A stretch of 64,000 nt of DNA from Paraglaciecola sp030730205. GTDB lineage: Bacteria; Pseudomonadota; Gammaproteobacteria; Enterobacterales; Alteromonadaceae. Positions within the stretch are counted from its first letter, which is position 1. Each line of letters opens with the position of its first letter. The translations under genes and the position numbers were made by a program. The stretch covers positions 62,001 to 126,000 of the forward strand of contig NZ_JBGQOM010000010.1 in assembly GCF_052119645.1 (NCBI RefSeq), given 5' to 3'. Shown in pieces: positions 56,034 through 64,000 of the stretch. Below the pieces are notes generated by a model. The model made no database searches. It had not been told where the DNA came from and was given only the letters and a program-made list of their open reading frames with translations.

Positions 56034-56669
56034 ATGAAGAAAAGCAAAATAACATTCATGAATCTAATTTTTTTACCTATTTTCATATTATCTGGATGTA
56101 GCAGCAAAACAGGCTCTTTGCCAACTGCAACAACCTATCAGTCAATAACTACCTCAGTTGACGATTACCAATACCTAATTGGCCCCGGAGATTCAGTATC
56201 AATCTTTGTCTGGCGGAACCCAGATATATCAGGTTCTTTTATTGTAAGGCCCGATGGCAAAGTGACTACATCGTTGGTGGAAGACGTTCAAGTTTCAGGT
56301 AAAACACCAACAATGTTAGCTCGAGAAATAGAGGAAAAACTGTCAAAATATATAAACAATCCTCGAGTTACCGTTAGTGTAAATAATTTTAATGGTCCGC
56401 TTAGCGAGCAGGTGAGAGTGATAGGGGAAGCTGCAAATCCACAAGCTATAAACTATGTTGAAAAAATGACCCTGCTTGACCTCATGATAGCAGTCGGTGG
56501 TTTAACTGAATTTGCTTCTGGTAACGGGGCCAAGTTGGTGAGAATTGTGGATGGAGTACAAAAGACTTTTACACTTAAAATCGATGACTTGATTACTGAA
56601 GGGGATATTGCACAAAACATAGATATTCTACCCGGCGATATTCTAATAATACCTGAAGCTTGGTTTTAG
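56034..56669 (+). CDS. XrtA system polysaccharide export lipoprotein (Wza-like)
   Basis: This 211-residue outer-membrane or periplasmic lipoprotein has lipobox LSGC (Cys22). A Poly_export domain follows (about 44-125; YLIGPGDSVSIFVWRNPDISGSF) and then an SLBB domain (about 130-205; VRVIGEAANPQAI, ILPGDILIIPEAWF). It matches the XrtA export protein type (TIGR03027-like) that forms the outer-membrane channel or collar. It is short compared with E. coli Wza, as usual for this branch. It begins the plus-strand operon of export genes. Confidence 0.94.
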   Translation: MKKSKITFMNLIFLPIFILSGCSSKTGSLPTATTYQSITTSVDDYQYLIGPGDSVSIFVWRNPDISGSFIVRPDGKVTTSLVEDVQVSGKTPTMLAREIEEKLSKYINNPRVTVSVNNFNGPLSEQVRVIGEAANPQAINYVEKMTLLDLMIAVGGLTEFASGNGAKLVRIVDGVQKTFTLKIDDLITEGDIAQNIDILPGDILIIPEAWF

Positions 56670-56689
56670 ACATTAAGATGAGAAGTTAA

Positions 56690-58270
56690 ATGCAAGATTT
56701 ACAGCAATCGATAGATCTAATTTTCGATTACCTTAAAGGTGTTTGGATAAAAAAGCGTTATGTTTTGGCTTGTTCTTGGTTGATCTGCCCAGTTGGTTTT
56801 TTTTATGTCGCGTCTTTACCCGATGTATACAGCTCAGAAGCAAGAGTATTCGTTGACACTCGCTCAGTCTTACAACCGCTACTCCGTGGTTTAGCAATAC
56901 AATCTAACCCAGACCAAGAAATTGAGATGATCGTAAAGACACTATTTAGCCGGTCTAACTTAGAAGCTATTGCTCGAGATTCCGATTTAGATATTACTAC
57001 TAAAAATACTGCTGAATATGAAAGCTTGATAAAGTCGTTGGGAAAAGAAATACGATTGCAGACAGCTGGGAGAGATAATTTATACACTATATCGTATTCA
57101 CACAAAAATCCTCAAATGGCAAAAACAGTAGTGCAAACTACCCTTGACTTATTTGTGGAAGATACCCTTGGCAATAGCAGACAAGATTCTGATTCTGCAA
57201 GCCAATTTCTTGACGAACAAATAAGTGAATACGAGACGCGCCTTAATGATGCAGACCAACGTTTGGCTGACTTTAAGAGAAAATATGCAGATATATTACC
57301 TAACCAAGGCTCGTTTTATCAAAATTATAATCAACTAGAGAAAAACTTAGAACAAACTAAACTCACCATACGTGAAACTGAACAACAAATGAAAACGTTA
57401 ACTGATCAAATTAAAGGTTCGAAAACTCAATCTGATAGTTTTTCAGTAAGAGATCCTAACTCAAACACGTCTTTAACTACGCGATTTGATAGTAGAATTC
57501 AAACTTTAGAAAGTAAACTCGATGAATTAATGTTGAAGTACACTAAATTCCACCCTGATGTTATCGAAACTACTGACTTGTTAAACAATTTAAAAGAGCA
57601 AAGAAGCCAAGAATTGGAAGACTATTATGCCAATTTAGGAGATGGTGAAGGTACAGAACTTGTCGGTTCAATTTCCAGCGAATTACGCTTGGAGGCCAAT
57701 AGACTTGAAAGCCTTATAGCCTCTTTGAAAGTTCGTCAAACCGACTACGAATCTAAGATTGAAGTACTGAAACAGAAAATTGATTTAGTCCCACAAATTG
57801 AAGCAGAAGCCACCGCATTAAACCGCAACTATGGTACAACAAAAACAAAATATGAAGAGTTACTTTCTAGAAGAGAATCAGCAGAGTTATCACAAAAAGC
57901 AGATGTATCATCAGACGATGTTAAATTTAAAGTGTTAACGCCACCTCTAGCTCCTACTAAGCCAAGCGGCCCAAACCGTTTGATAGGTTACACATTGGTG
58001 CTGATATTAGGGTTTGGATCAGGTTTAGGCATAGCGTTTTTAGTTAGCCAAATCAACCCAATTTTAACGAGAGGTAGTCAATTAACCTCAATGACCTCTT
58101 ATCCTGTATTGGGAAATGTTAGCCATTTAAATCTGAGTCAAATAGAAAAAACAAATCGAAAGTTACTTGTTATTTTTGTTATTTCCTCAGGTTTCATTGT
58201 TGCGTTTTATTGCGCTTTAGTTGCTGCTGATGTTATGTCTATTAACTTATATACGAGGTTCATCGCATGA
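56690..58270 (+). CDS. XrtA system polysaccharide chain-length determinant (Wzc-like)
   Basis: This 526-residue inner-membrane protein has a Wzz-type domain: first helix near residues 25-45, then DVYSSEARVFVDTRSVLQPLL, a long coiled coil (about 200-260 and 335-400), and PTKPSGPNRL just before the second helix (about 428-450). A third helix lies near 490-512. It sets chain length and bridges to the export channel. It overlaps the kinase gene by four bases, so kinase and Wzz parts are on separate chains, as in Gram-positive systems. Confidence 0.94.
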   Translation: MQDLQQSIDLIFDYLKGVWIKKRYVLACSWLICPVGFFYVASLPDVYSSEARVFVDTRSVLQPLLRGLAIQSNPDQEIEMIVKTLFSRSNLEAIARDSDLDITTKNTAEYESLIKSLGKEIRLQTAGRDNLYTISYSHKNPQMAKTVVQTTLDLFVEDTLGNSRQDSDSASQFLDEQISEYETRLNDADQRLADFKRKYADILPNQGSFYQNYNQLEKNLEQTKLTIRETEQQMKTLTDQIKGSKTQSDSFSVRDPNSNTSLTTRFDSRIQTLESKLDELMLKYTKFHPDVIETTDLLNNLKEQRSQELEDYYANLGDGEGTELVGSISSELRLEANRLESLIASLKVRQTDYESKIEVLKQKIDLVPQIEAEATALNRNYGTTKTKYEELLSRRESAELSQKADVSSDDVKFKVLTPPLAPTKPSGPNRLIGYTLVLILGFGSGLGIAFLVSQINPILTRGSQLTSMTSYPVLGNVSHLNLSQIEKTNRKLLVIFVISSGFIVAFYCALVAADVMSINLYTRFIA

Positions 58271-59163
58271 ACTCAATTGAAAAAGCTCTTTTAAGACAGC
58301 AAGCAGATTCGAAAAAGGATAAATTGAAAAATATTGAAGCACAGGAATTGAATCCTATTGAAAAAGTGCAACCAGAAAGTAGCCAAACAACAATTCTGAA
58401 TGAATCGCGTGAAATCAATAGTCCCTCTTTTATTCAGATTGACTTAGCAATACTTGAGGCAAAAGGCTTTGTAGCAAATAGTAGTACTAGTAGCCGCAAA
58501 TTGATCAACGAAGAATATCGAGCGATCAAACGAAAAGTATTGAATAACGCTTTTGGTCCATTGTCTAAGTCGTTGAATAATAGCAATATTATTATGGTTA
58601 CTAGCTCTAGACCAAGTGAAGGGAAAACCTTTACCGCTGTTAATCTAGCGTTAAGCATTGCATTAGAAAAAGATAAAACAGTACTACTAGTTGATGCTGA
58701 CGTTCTAAAGCCAAACGTAATGCGTACCTTGGAACTAAAAAACCAAGAAGGTTTAATGGAATATCTATTGGGTGAAAAAACGGATATATCAGAGGTAATG
58801 TGCAACACCAATGTACCTAACTTAAGAATAATACCCGCAGGTAAATCCCATCATTTATCCACTGAATTATTGGCAAGTGAAAAGATGTCTCAAGCGGTAG
58901 AAGAATTTGCCAATCGTTACCCTGATCGAGTGGTTATTGTTGATACCCCTCCTCTTTTAGGAATAAATGAAACGGCTATTTTAGCTAATTTGGCAGGGCA
59001 AGCCATTGTTGTTACTGAAGAAAACAAGTCAAAATTGATTGATGTACAAAAAGCGGTTGCCCACTTAAGCCCCGATATGGCTATCGGCTTTGTAGTCAAT
59101 AAAGCACAAAGCGTAAACAAAGATGGCACTGGTTATGGTTACTACTATGCCGGTAATAATTAG
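58267..59163 (+). CDS. XrtA-associated tyrosine autokinase (BY-kinase)
   Basis: This 298-residue cytoplasmic kinase has Walker A SSRPSEGKT (113-121, Lys120), Walker A' LLVDAD (140-145) and a Walker B-like VVIVDTPP. Its C-terminal tail GYGYYYAGNN (289-298) has four Tyr residues as autophosphorylation sites. It matches the TIGR03018-like family. It controls chain length and export with the preceding protein. Its likely opposing phosphatase is the phosphatase half of the fusion at 23137-24897, since no separate Wzb-like gene is seen here. Confidence 0.94.
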   Translation: MNSIEKALLRQQADSKKDKLKNIEAQELNPIEKVQPESSQTTILNESREINSPSFIQIDLAILEAKGFVANSSTSSRKLINEEYRAIKRKVLNNAFGPLSKSLNNSNIIMVTSSRPSEGKTFTAVNLALSIALEKDKTVLLVDADVLKPNVMRTLELKNQEGLMEYLLGEKTDISEVMCNTNVPNLRIIPAGKSHHLSTELLASEKMSQAVEEFANRYPDRVVIVDTPPLLGINETAILANLAGQAIVVTEENKSKLIDVQKAVAHLSPDMAIGFVVNKAQSVNKDGTGYGYYYAGNN

Positions 59164-59195
59164 TGGTTTGTATCAAGCGATGTGCCAACATTTCA

Positions 59196-60761
59196 ATGAA
59201 TAAAATTTCTATAGCCAGTTTAATCATTTTTCCTTGTTCTGCGTTTTCAGGAGAATTGACAGTCTTACCTTCAATCAGTACTACGGGTTACTTGACACAA
59301 ACTCAACTAGGCGAAGAAAGCAAAGACAATAATGTAGCTATTGCTTTTCAGCCCAAATTAGTGAGTGTTTATGATAGTAAAAAGGTTGATGTATCTTTTA
59401 GTCTCGAACAAACCTTAGTTCGGCAAAATGACGAGGGGGGAGATAAAAATTTCACCGACGCTAGCATAAATTCGATGGTCAATATAATCGATAAAACGCT
59501 ATTGTTTAGTGTTGTTGGAAATCAATCTTATCGTGCTTTAAATCAAGGACAAGATCTATTTAGCGACAAGCTTTTGGCATCTGGAGATATGAGCAAAGTC
59601 AAAAATTATTCATCGAATTTAATGTTTACTTTACCCAACCCAAAATATTTTGGCTTGAATCTGACGACTGGTTATTCTGAAACGAGCTCTGAGCAATCAT
59701 TAGACAGTAACAATGGACTCGATAGCAGTAATATTCTGGCGTCATCACGCTTATATAGCGGTAGAAGATTGCAAATAGTAACCTTTGATTTCAGTGCTAA
59801 TTACAACAAAAGCGACAGAACTAACCTAAGTGAATTCGAATCAACATCATTGAATGGTAATGTTAAATTCAAGATTTTTGACAAGTTAAGATTTGTATTA
59901 ACTGGTCGAGACGAGCAATACAATTTTGATGAAAACAGTCCAGTCTCACGCCCCAGTTTAGACACTACCAGTTATGGTGTAGGTTTGGGGTGGTATGCAC
60001 GTGACGATCGTTTTTTTCAACTAACTTACAATACCCTCGAAGAAGGTGAAAATACCAATAACTTTGTAGGGTTCGATATGGACTGGGCCTTTAGTCAGCG
60101 TACATCTTTAAGTGCTAATTATGGCAAACGTTTTTACGGCGATGCTTATGCGCTGCAATTTGACTATAAAATGAAATATCTAAAAAGTAGTCTGCGTTAC
60201 AGCGAAGATATTACAACCTTTGCCCGTTTAAGCCAGTCTACAAATTCATTAGGGCTTTTTGTTTGTGAATTAGGCGCTAGCGACTTTTCAACCTGCTTTC
60301 AACCACAAGAGTTGAATTATGAGTTACAACCTGGTGAACAGTTCATAACCTATAATGAGACTATTAGCGACATAACTGATGAAGTTATTTTATCAAAGTC
60401 TGCCAGATACGAACTCGCTTACGATAAACGTAAAATTAAAATATCCTTTAATCTTGGTTATCAACAAACTGAATATTTAGAGACTAACAGGCTACAAAAA
60501 TATAAGACTGCCGGTGTCGTTTTTAATTATGATTTAAGCAGAAAAACCAATATATCTTTAAATACCCAGTTAATTAATAGAGAAACCACTGACACAGAAC
60601 AAGGCGAAGATACTCACTCAATAACCTTGTCAGGTAAACACAGTTTAAGTCGCAATGCGGATGTTGACTTGTCCTTTCGCTGGTTGGATCGAAACTCAGA
60701 AAATGAACTCAGAGATGCCACAGACAAACGCCTCACACTCGGTTTTACCTACTCCTTCTAA
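59196..60761 (+). CDS. PEP-CTERM system outer-membrane beta-barrel protein (TIGR03016-like)
   Basis: This ~521-residue protein has a signal peptide (MNKISIASLIIFPCSAFSG) and repeated amphipathic strands such as RTSLSANYGKRF and LRFVLTGRDEQYNF. It ends in F (GFTYSF), as outer-membrane barrels do. It matches the family of exosortase-associated outer-membrane proteins next to the tyrosine kinase. The frame extends to a GTG at 59163, but the ATG at 59196 gives the proper signal peptide. It may help secretion of polysaccharide or PEP-CTERM proteins. It ends seven bases before a convergent antiporter gene. Confidence 0.88.
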   Translation: MNKISIASLIIFPCSAFSGELTVLPSISTTGYLTQTQLGEESKDNNVAIAFQPKLVSVYDSKKVDVSFSLEQTLVRQNDEGGDKNFTDASINSMVNIIDKTLLFSVVGNQSYRALNQGQDLFSDKLLASGDMSKVKNYSSNLMFTLPNPKYFGLNLTTGYSETSSEQSLDSNNGLDSSNILASSRLYSGRRLQIVTFDFSANYNKSDRTNLSEFESTSLNGNVKFKIFDKLRFVLTGRDEQYNFDENSPVSRPSLDTTSYGVGLGWYARDDRFFQLTYNTLEEGENTNNFVGFDMDWAFSQRTSLSANYGKRFYGDAYALQFDYKMKYLKSSLRYSEDITTFARLSQSTNSLGLFVCELGASDFSTCFQPQELNYELQPGEQFITYNETISDITDEVILSKSARYELAYDKRKIKISFNLGYQQTEYLETNRLQKYKTAGVVFNYDLSRKTNISLNTQLINRETTDTEQGEDTHSITLSGKHSLSRNADVDLSFRWLDRNSENELRDATDKRLTLGFTYSF

Positions 60762-60768
60762 CTCACTA

Positions 60769-62535
60769 TTATTTATTCTTTCCGTGTATTAGGCGATCAC
60801 GTTTAAACAGGGTCGCCAGTTCTTCCCTGCCCTTTTTGCTGGTTTTTATTAACTCATCCATGTTCATTTTCTCATTGACGGTTTTGTCGAGTAAGGTCTT
60901 GTCATGCTCTGCAAATATAGACACCATCTCGTTCACTTGTTCGTTATTAAAGCCATATTCTTTGAGTAATATTCCAGCGGCTTCCAAGCCTCCTGCAAAC
61001 AGTTCGCGCACGTAGAGCTTTACGCCAAGTTCACTTAAACGTTTTGCAGTAAAACGGTTTCGGGCGCGTGCAATAATGCTGACATGAGGAAAGTTTTGCT
61101 GAACTAGTTCAGCGATTTTCAGTGCGTCCTCTTCATTGTCTACTGCGATTAAGAGTATCTTCGCTTGCGCGATTCCTGCGGTATCTAACAAGTCTAACCG
61201 ACTGGCATCGCCGTAAAACACTTTATTGCCAAACTGTTTCACAAACTCGATATGTTTTGCATCTTTGTCTAAGGCGGTAAAAGCAATGTTATTGGCGGCT
61301 AAAATCCTAGCACTCACTTGACCAAAGCGGCCAAAACCAGCAATGATAACTTGCGGCTCACTCTCGTCGCGGTGACTGTCGTAGACAGCAGGGCAATTTT
61401 TACTGGTAAACCACATACTATGAAGTATTACTAGTGGCGCAGTGAGGGCCATTGAGATACCCACGATCAAACTTACCTGAGCTGCGATATCAGGTGCGAG
61501 TATGCCACTCCCTGCTGCCTGAGTCATGACTACAAAAGCAAATTCTCCCCCTTGTGACAACATCAAGCCTATCCTCATGGCATCGGTGGTCAGTTGTTTA
61601 TTGGCTTTTAGAATAAGAAAAATAATCAGCGTTTTAATCACGACCAACATGATACTGGCACTGATAATAAATAGCGGTTCTAAAACCAGTAGGCTTAAAT
61701 CTAAATTCATACCTATAGCAATAAAAAATAAGCCCAAAAGTAACCCTTTAAAGGGTTCAATTTCGGTTTCCAATTGATGCCTAAAGCTGGAATTTGCAAG
61801 CAGAATACCTGCAATAAAAGCGCCCATTCCCATAGATAAACCAGCAGCTTCCATACCTAATGCCGTCGCGATAACAATTAGCAGGGCTGACGCCGTCATG
61901 ACTTCTGCACTGCCATAAGATGAAATGAGTCGTAAAAAGGGGTTAACCAAAAAGCGGCCTATAATGAGCACGCCAACAACCGCTAGCACACTTATCCACC
62001 ATTGCGGGCCTGATGTTGTATTAGCACTCGAGACACTTTCAACCAATAATAAAATAGGGATGACAGCCAAATCTTGCATTAATAAAATTGAAAAACCTTG
62101 CTGACCCGGCGGTGTTTTAAGAATTTTATGCTCGCTCATCAATTGCACTGCAAAGGCAGTAGACGATAAACCTAGCGACAAGCCAATAATGCTGGAGATA
62201 ACAACACTGAAGCCCAATACGAAGTGTAAGATAGCACCAATTGCTAAGGCGCTGATAAGTAGCTGACCGCCCCCAGTAAACACGATTTGGGTTCGCATCT
62301 TCCAAAGCTTGTCGGGTGCAAGTTCAAGTCCTATTAAAAACAACAGTAAAACCACACCCAGCTCGGCCACATGTAAAATAGTCTGCGGATCGTTTACCCA
62401 ATCGAACACTTGTGGGCCAATCACCAAGCCTGCGACCAAATAGCCCAAGATAGCGCCTAATTTTAATTTTTTAAAAATAGGGACAGCCACAACGGTGGCG
62501 ACCAAAAAAATAAGTACGGTGGCTAAGCCTGTCAT
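60769..62535 (-). CDS. KefB-like cation:proton antiporter (CPA2) with TrkA-N domain
   Basis: This 588-residue protein has a 12-helix Na/H exchanger domain (residues 1-380), including ILGYLVAGLVIGP, LLFLIGLEL and LGLSSTAFAVQL. A cytoplasmic TrkA-N domain follows (about 395-510; VIIAGFGRFGQVSARILA). It matches KefB/KefC-like antiporters, which export potassium or sodium in exchange for protons. The glutathione control seen in E. coli KefC is not shown by the sequence. It is probably unrelated to the polysaccharide locus next door. Confidence 0.9.
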   Translation of the reverse strand: MTGLATVLIFLVATVVAVPIFKKLKLGAILGYLVAGLVIGPQVFDWVNDPQTILHVAELGVVLLLFLIGLELAPDKLWKMRTQIVFTGGGQLLISALAIGAILHFVLGFSVVISSIIGLSLGLSSTAFAVQLMSEHKILKTPPGQQGFSILLMQDLAVIPILLLVESVSSANTTSGPQWWISVLAVVGVLIIGRFLVNPFLRLISSYGSAEVMTASALLIVIATALGMEAAGLSMGMGAFIAGILLANSSFRHQLETEIEPFKGLLLGLFFIAIGMNLDLSLLVLEPLFIISASIMLVVIKTLIIFLILKANKQLTTDAMRIGLMLSQGGEFAFVVMTQAAGSGILAPDIAAQVSLIVGISMALTAPLVILHSMWFTSKNCPAVYDSHRDESEPQVIIAGFGRFGQVSARILAANNIAFTALDKDAKHIEFVKQFGNKVFYGDASRLDLLDTAGIAQAKILLIAVDNEEDALKIAELVQQNFPHVSIIARARNRFTAKRLSELGVKLYVRELFAGGLEAAGILLKEYGFNNEQVNEMVSIFAEHDKTLLDKTVNEKMNMDELIKTSKKGREELATLFKRDRLIHGKNK

Positions 62536-62682
62536 GCTTTTTACTCTGAGCGTTCTTGAATGAAATTAAGCATATCAGATTTAGTTAAAACCCATAACAA
62601 ACCTTATATAGAACTAACTCATCTTTGCAATGACCTCAAGCTATCGCACACTAATGGCAGTCTCAATCAACGTGCTTTTACC

Positions 62683-63309
62683 GTGGAATACAGCGCTTTA
62701 ATATTATTTACGATAGCCAGTAGCATCACCCCTGGCCCTAATAACTTGATGATCATGACATCAGGTGTCAATTATGGTTTTCGCCGCAGTTTGCCTCATT
62801 TATTAGGCATTGATATTGGCTTTGTCTTGATGATCATCGGCGTGGGGTTAGGTATCAGCCAGTTGTTTGCTCAAATACCTGAACTGTTAATTTGGCTCAA
62901 AATTGCGGGGATTATGTACCTTGGTTATTTAGCTTATCGAATTGCCACCAGCCCAACGACTCCTTTGGTGGCCGATGTTGTAGATGAGATGCAACGTAAA
63001 CCTCTGAGTTTTTTACAAGCAGCGCTATTTCAGTGGGTTAATCCTAAAGCGTGGATAATGATTGTTGGTGCGATAGTCACTTATACCAATTCGAGTCTCG
63101 ATTACACCTTACAAGTCGGTATTATCGCCTTATTTTTCCTCTGTTTAGGCACGCCTTGTACTTTTATGTGGTTGGGTTTTGGTACTGCATTAAAACGGTA
63201 TTTAGCCAATTCCCGCCATCTAAAGATCTTCAATATTGTGATGGCCAGTTTATTAATGCTCTCGCTATTACCGGTGATCCTTGAATTGTTTACAATGGCG
63301 ATTCCCTGA
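62683..63309 (+). CDS. LysE family amino-acid exporter
   Basis: The ~208-residue core is a six-helix LysE/RhtB-type membrane transporter, with SSITPGPNNLMIMTSGVNYG, LKIAGIMYLGYLAYR and FQWVNPKAWIM. The open frame reaches to an ATG at 62560, which would add 41 atypical residues. The GTG at 62683 gives the usual VEYSALILFTIAS start and family length, so it is preferred. It is divergent to the antiporter. The substrate is unknown. Confidence 0.85.
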   Translation: MEYSALILFTIASSITPGPNNLMIMTSGVNYGFRRSLPHLLGIDIGFVLMIIGVGLGISQLFAQIPELLIWLKIAGIMYLGYLAYRIATSPTTPLVADVVDEMQRKPLSFLQAALFQWVNPKAWIMIVGAIVTYTNSSLDYTLQVGIIALFFLCLGTPCTFMWLGFGTALKRYLANSRHLKIFNIVMASLLMLSLLPVILELFTMAIP

Positions 63310-63317
63310 GCAGCTGT

Positions 63318-64000
63318 TTATTTATAGCAAACTAAAGGAATATTTAGTGCGATAAATACTTGCTGCATTACCGCCAATTTATGGGTTTTTACGATAGTCA
63401 CTAACTCTTGCCATCTTGGGCTGTGTTGCTGACTTAAAAATGCTACAGCACTGTGTTGCTGCAAAAATACCTCAGGTTGAGAATAAGGGCGCAACACATT
63501 GTGAATATCGCTTATTTTGGGCGCTAAAACCCTGTTTATTCTGGGAGTGGTAAAACTTATTTCTAAACCTTTGGGGTCAAGATCTGGAAACATTATGACC
63601 TCAATATCCAGCGGTAATTGACTCAACAGATATTTCAGCCCTTTTGCAGTTGCTTGGTCGTGCCCACGGTAAACCACTAAACTGTGTTTGTTGTCTTGCA
63701 TTGTAACGTGGTGCCATTTGTCAAACACATCTAAATTTTCTACCACAACAATACTAGAAAACTGACTCAAATCGATACGTTCAACCAGCAAACGAACACT
63801 TGTTCCAAGAGGTAGCATTAACCGATGCCCGTCGAGTTCAAACTTGGCTAGGCACTTTGCTAGCACATACTTATCGTTTGGCTTACTATCAGCCAACTTG
63901 TCATTATTGCTTTGTGCAATAATGGCCACTCGGTCTTGGTCACTGGCTAAACCGGCAAGTAGGTTCAATCTGGGATAACTGCGCTCTATTTCGCGGCGTA
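63318..64000 (-). CDS. Toprim-like protein (DUF7281/JetD-C-like), 5' end cut by window edge
   Basis: The frame is open to the last base of the window, so the N-terminus is missing; a TTG at 63968 is not the start. The visible part has SIVVVENLDVFDKW (Toprim-like Glu), LVVYRGHDQATAKGLKYLL and IEVIMFPDLDPKGLEIS with a D-x-D motif. This order resembles the DUF7281 or JetD C-terminal Toprim domain. The rest has no motif I recognise. JetD-type proteins act in Wadjet defence as nucleases, but no jetABC genes are in view. Confidence 0.55.
   Translation of the reverse strand, partial: RREIERSYPRLNLLAGLASDQDRVAIIAQSNNDKLADSKPNDKYVLAKCLAKFELDGHRLMLPLGTSVRLLVERIDLSQFSSIVVVENLDVFDKWHHVTMQDNKHSLVVYRGHDQATAKGLKYLLSQLPLDIEVIMFPDLDPKGLEISFTTPRINRVLAPKISDIHNVLRPYSQPEVFLQQHSAVAFLSQQHSPRWQELVTIVKTHKLAVMQQVFIALNIPLVCYK

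Noticed and set aside
62560..62682. 41-residue N-terminal extension of the LysE exporter
   Set aside because: It is polar and unlike the family, which starts at the VEYSALILF segment; GTG at 62683 gives the usual length.
1..64000. tRNA, rRNA or CRISPR array
   Set aside because: No cloverleaf-like sequence or regularly spaced repeat was seen while reading both strands, but no covariance search could be run.

Overview
The window looks like chromosomal DNA of a marine gammaproteobacterium of the order Alteromonadales, close to Glaciecola/Paraglaciecola or their Colwellia-like relatives. This is an inference from AT-rich coding sequence, a long (533 aa) isocitrate lyase next to a LysR gene and malate synthase G, a CheV protein, and a full exosortase A (XrtA)/PEP-CTERM exopolysaccharide locus. 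No tRNA, rRNA or CRISPR array was seen.

Left part (1-9653), housekeeping: the 3' end of a glutathionylspermidine-synthase-family gene, a rhomboid protease, a VC0807-like membrane protein, a PhoA-type alkaline phosphatase, cheV, and the glyoxylate-shunt cluster aceA / lysR / glcB, with a LysR-type palindrome in front of glcB.

Middle-left (9656-24897), exosortase-linked accessory genes. A minus-strand operon encodes a secreted Tat-like protein, a PqqD-like protein, an HprK-related kinase and a nucleotidyltransferase ('HPr-rel-A' type). A sigma-54 type promoter precedes it and an HtrA-like protease gene lies upstream. Plus-strand genes follow: a DUF218 protein, a small ORF overlapping the XrtA-associated acyltransferase, a ThiF/E1-like enzyme, a PEP-CTERM protein with its own sigma-54 type promoter, the TPR lipoprotein PrsT, a BioF2-like acyltransferase, gmhB, and an unusual fusion of an ATP-grasp ligase with a low-molecular-weight tyrosine phosphatase.

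Middle (25042-44245), variable sugar region. Two paralogous minus-strand flippases bracket a very AT-rich plus-strand block of glycosyltransferases, a deacetylase, a sulfotransferase and acyltransferases. A decayed IS200/IS605 tnpA copy lies at 36385-36674. Next come an acyltransferase, the exosortase-associated O-ligase (preceded by a 39-codon membrane ORF), a beta-helix protein, two GT4 enzymes and another acyltransferase.

Right part (44359-60761), conserved XrtA core. Minus strand: the amidotransferase, GT TIGR03088, XrtA fused to EpsI, heptose genes hddC-gmhA-hddA, GT TIGR03087, FemAB, deacetylase, and the priming sugar transferase. Divergent plus strand: export lipoprotein, chain-length protein, tyrosine kinase and outer-membrane barrel protein. 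Together these prime, build, decorate, flip, polymerise and export a heptose-containing polysaccharide, and XrtA processes PEP-CTERM proteins. The remaining genes are a KefB-like antiporter, a LysE exporter and a Toprim-like protein cut by the window edge.
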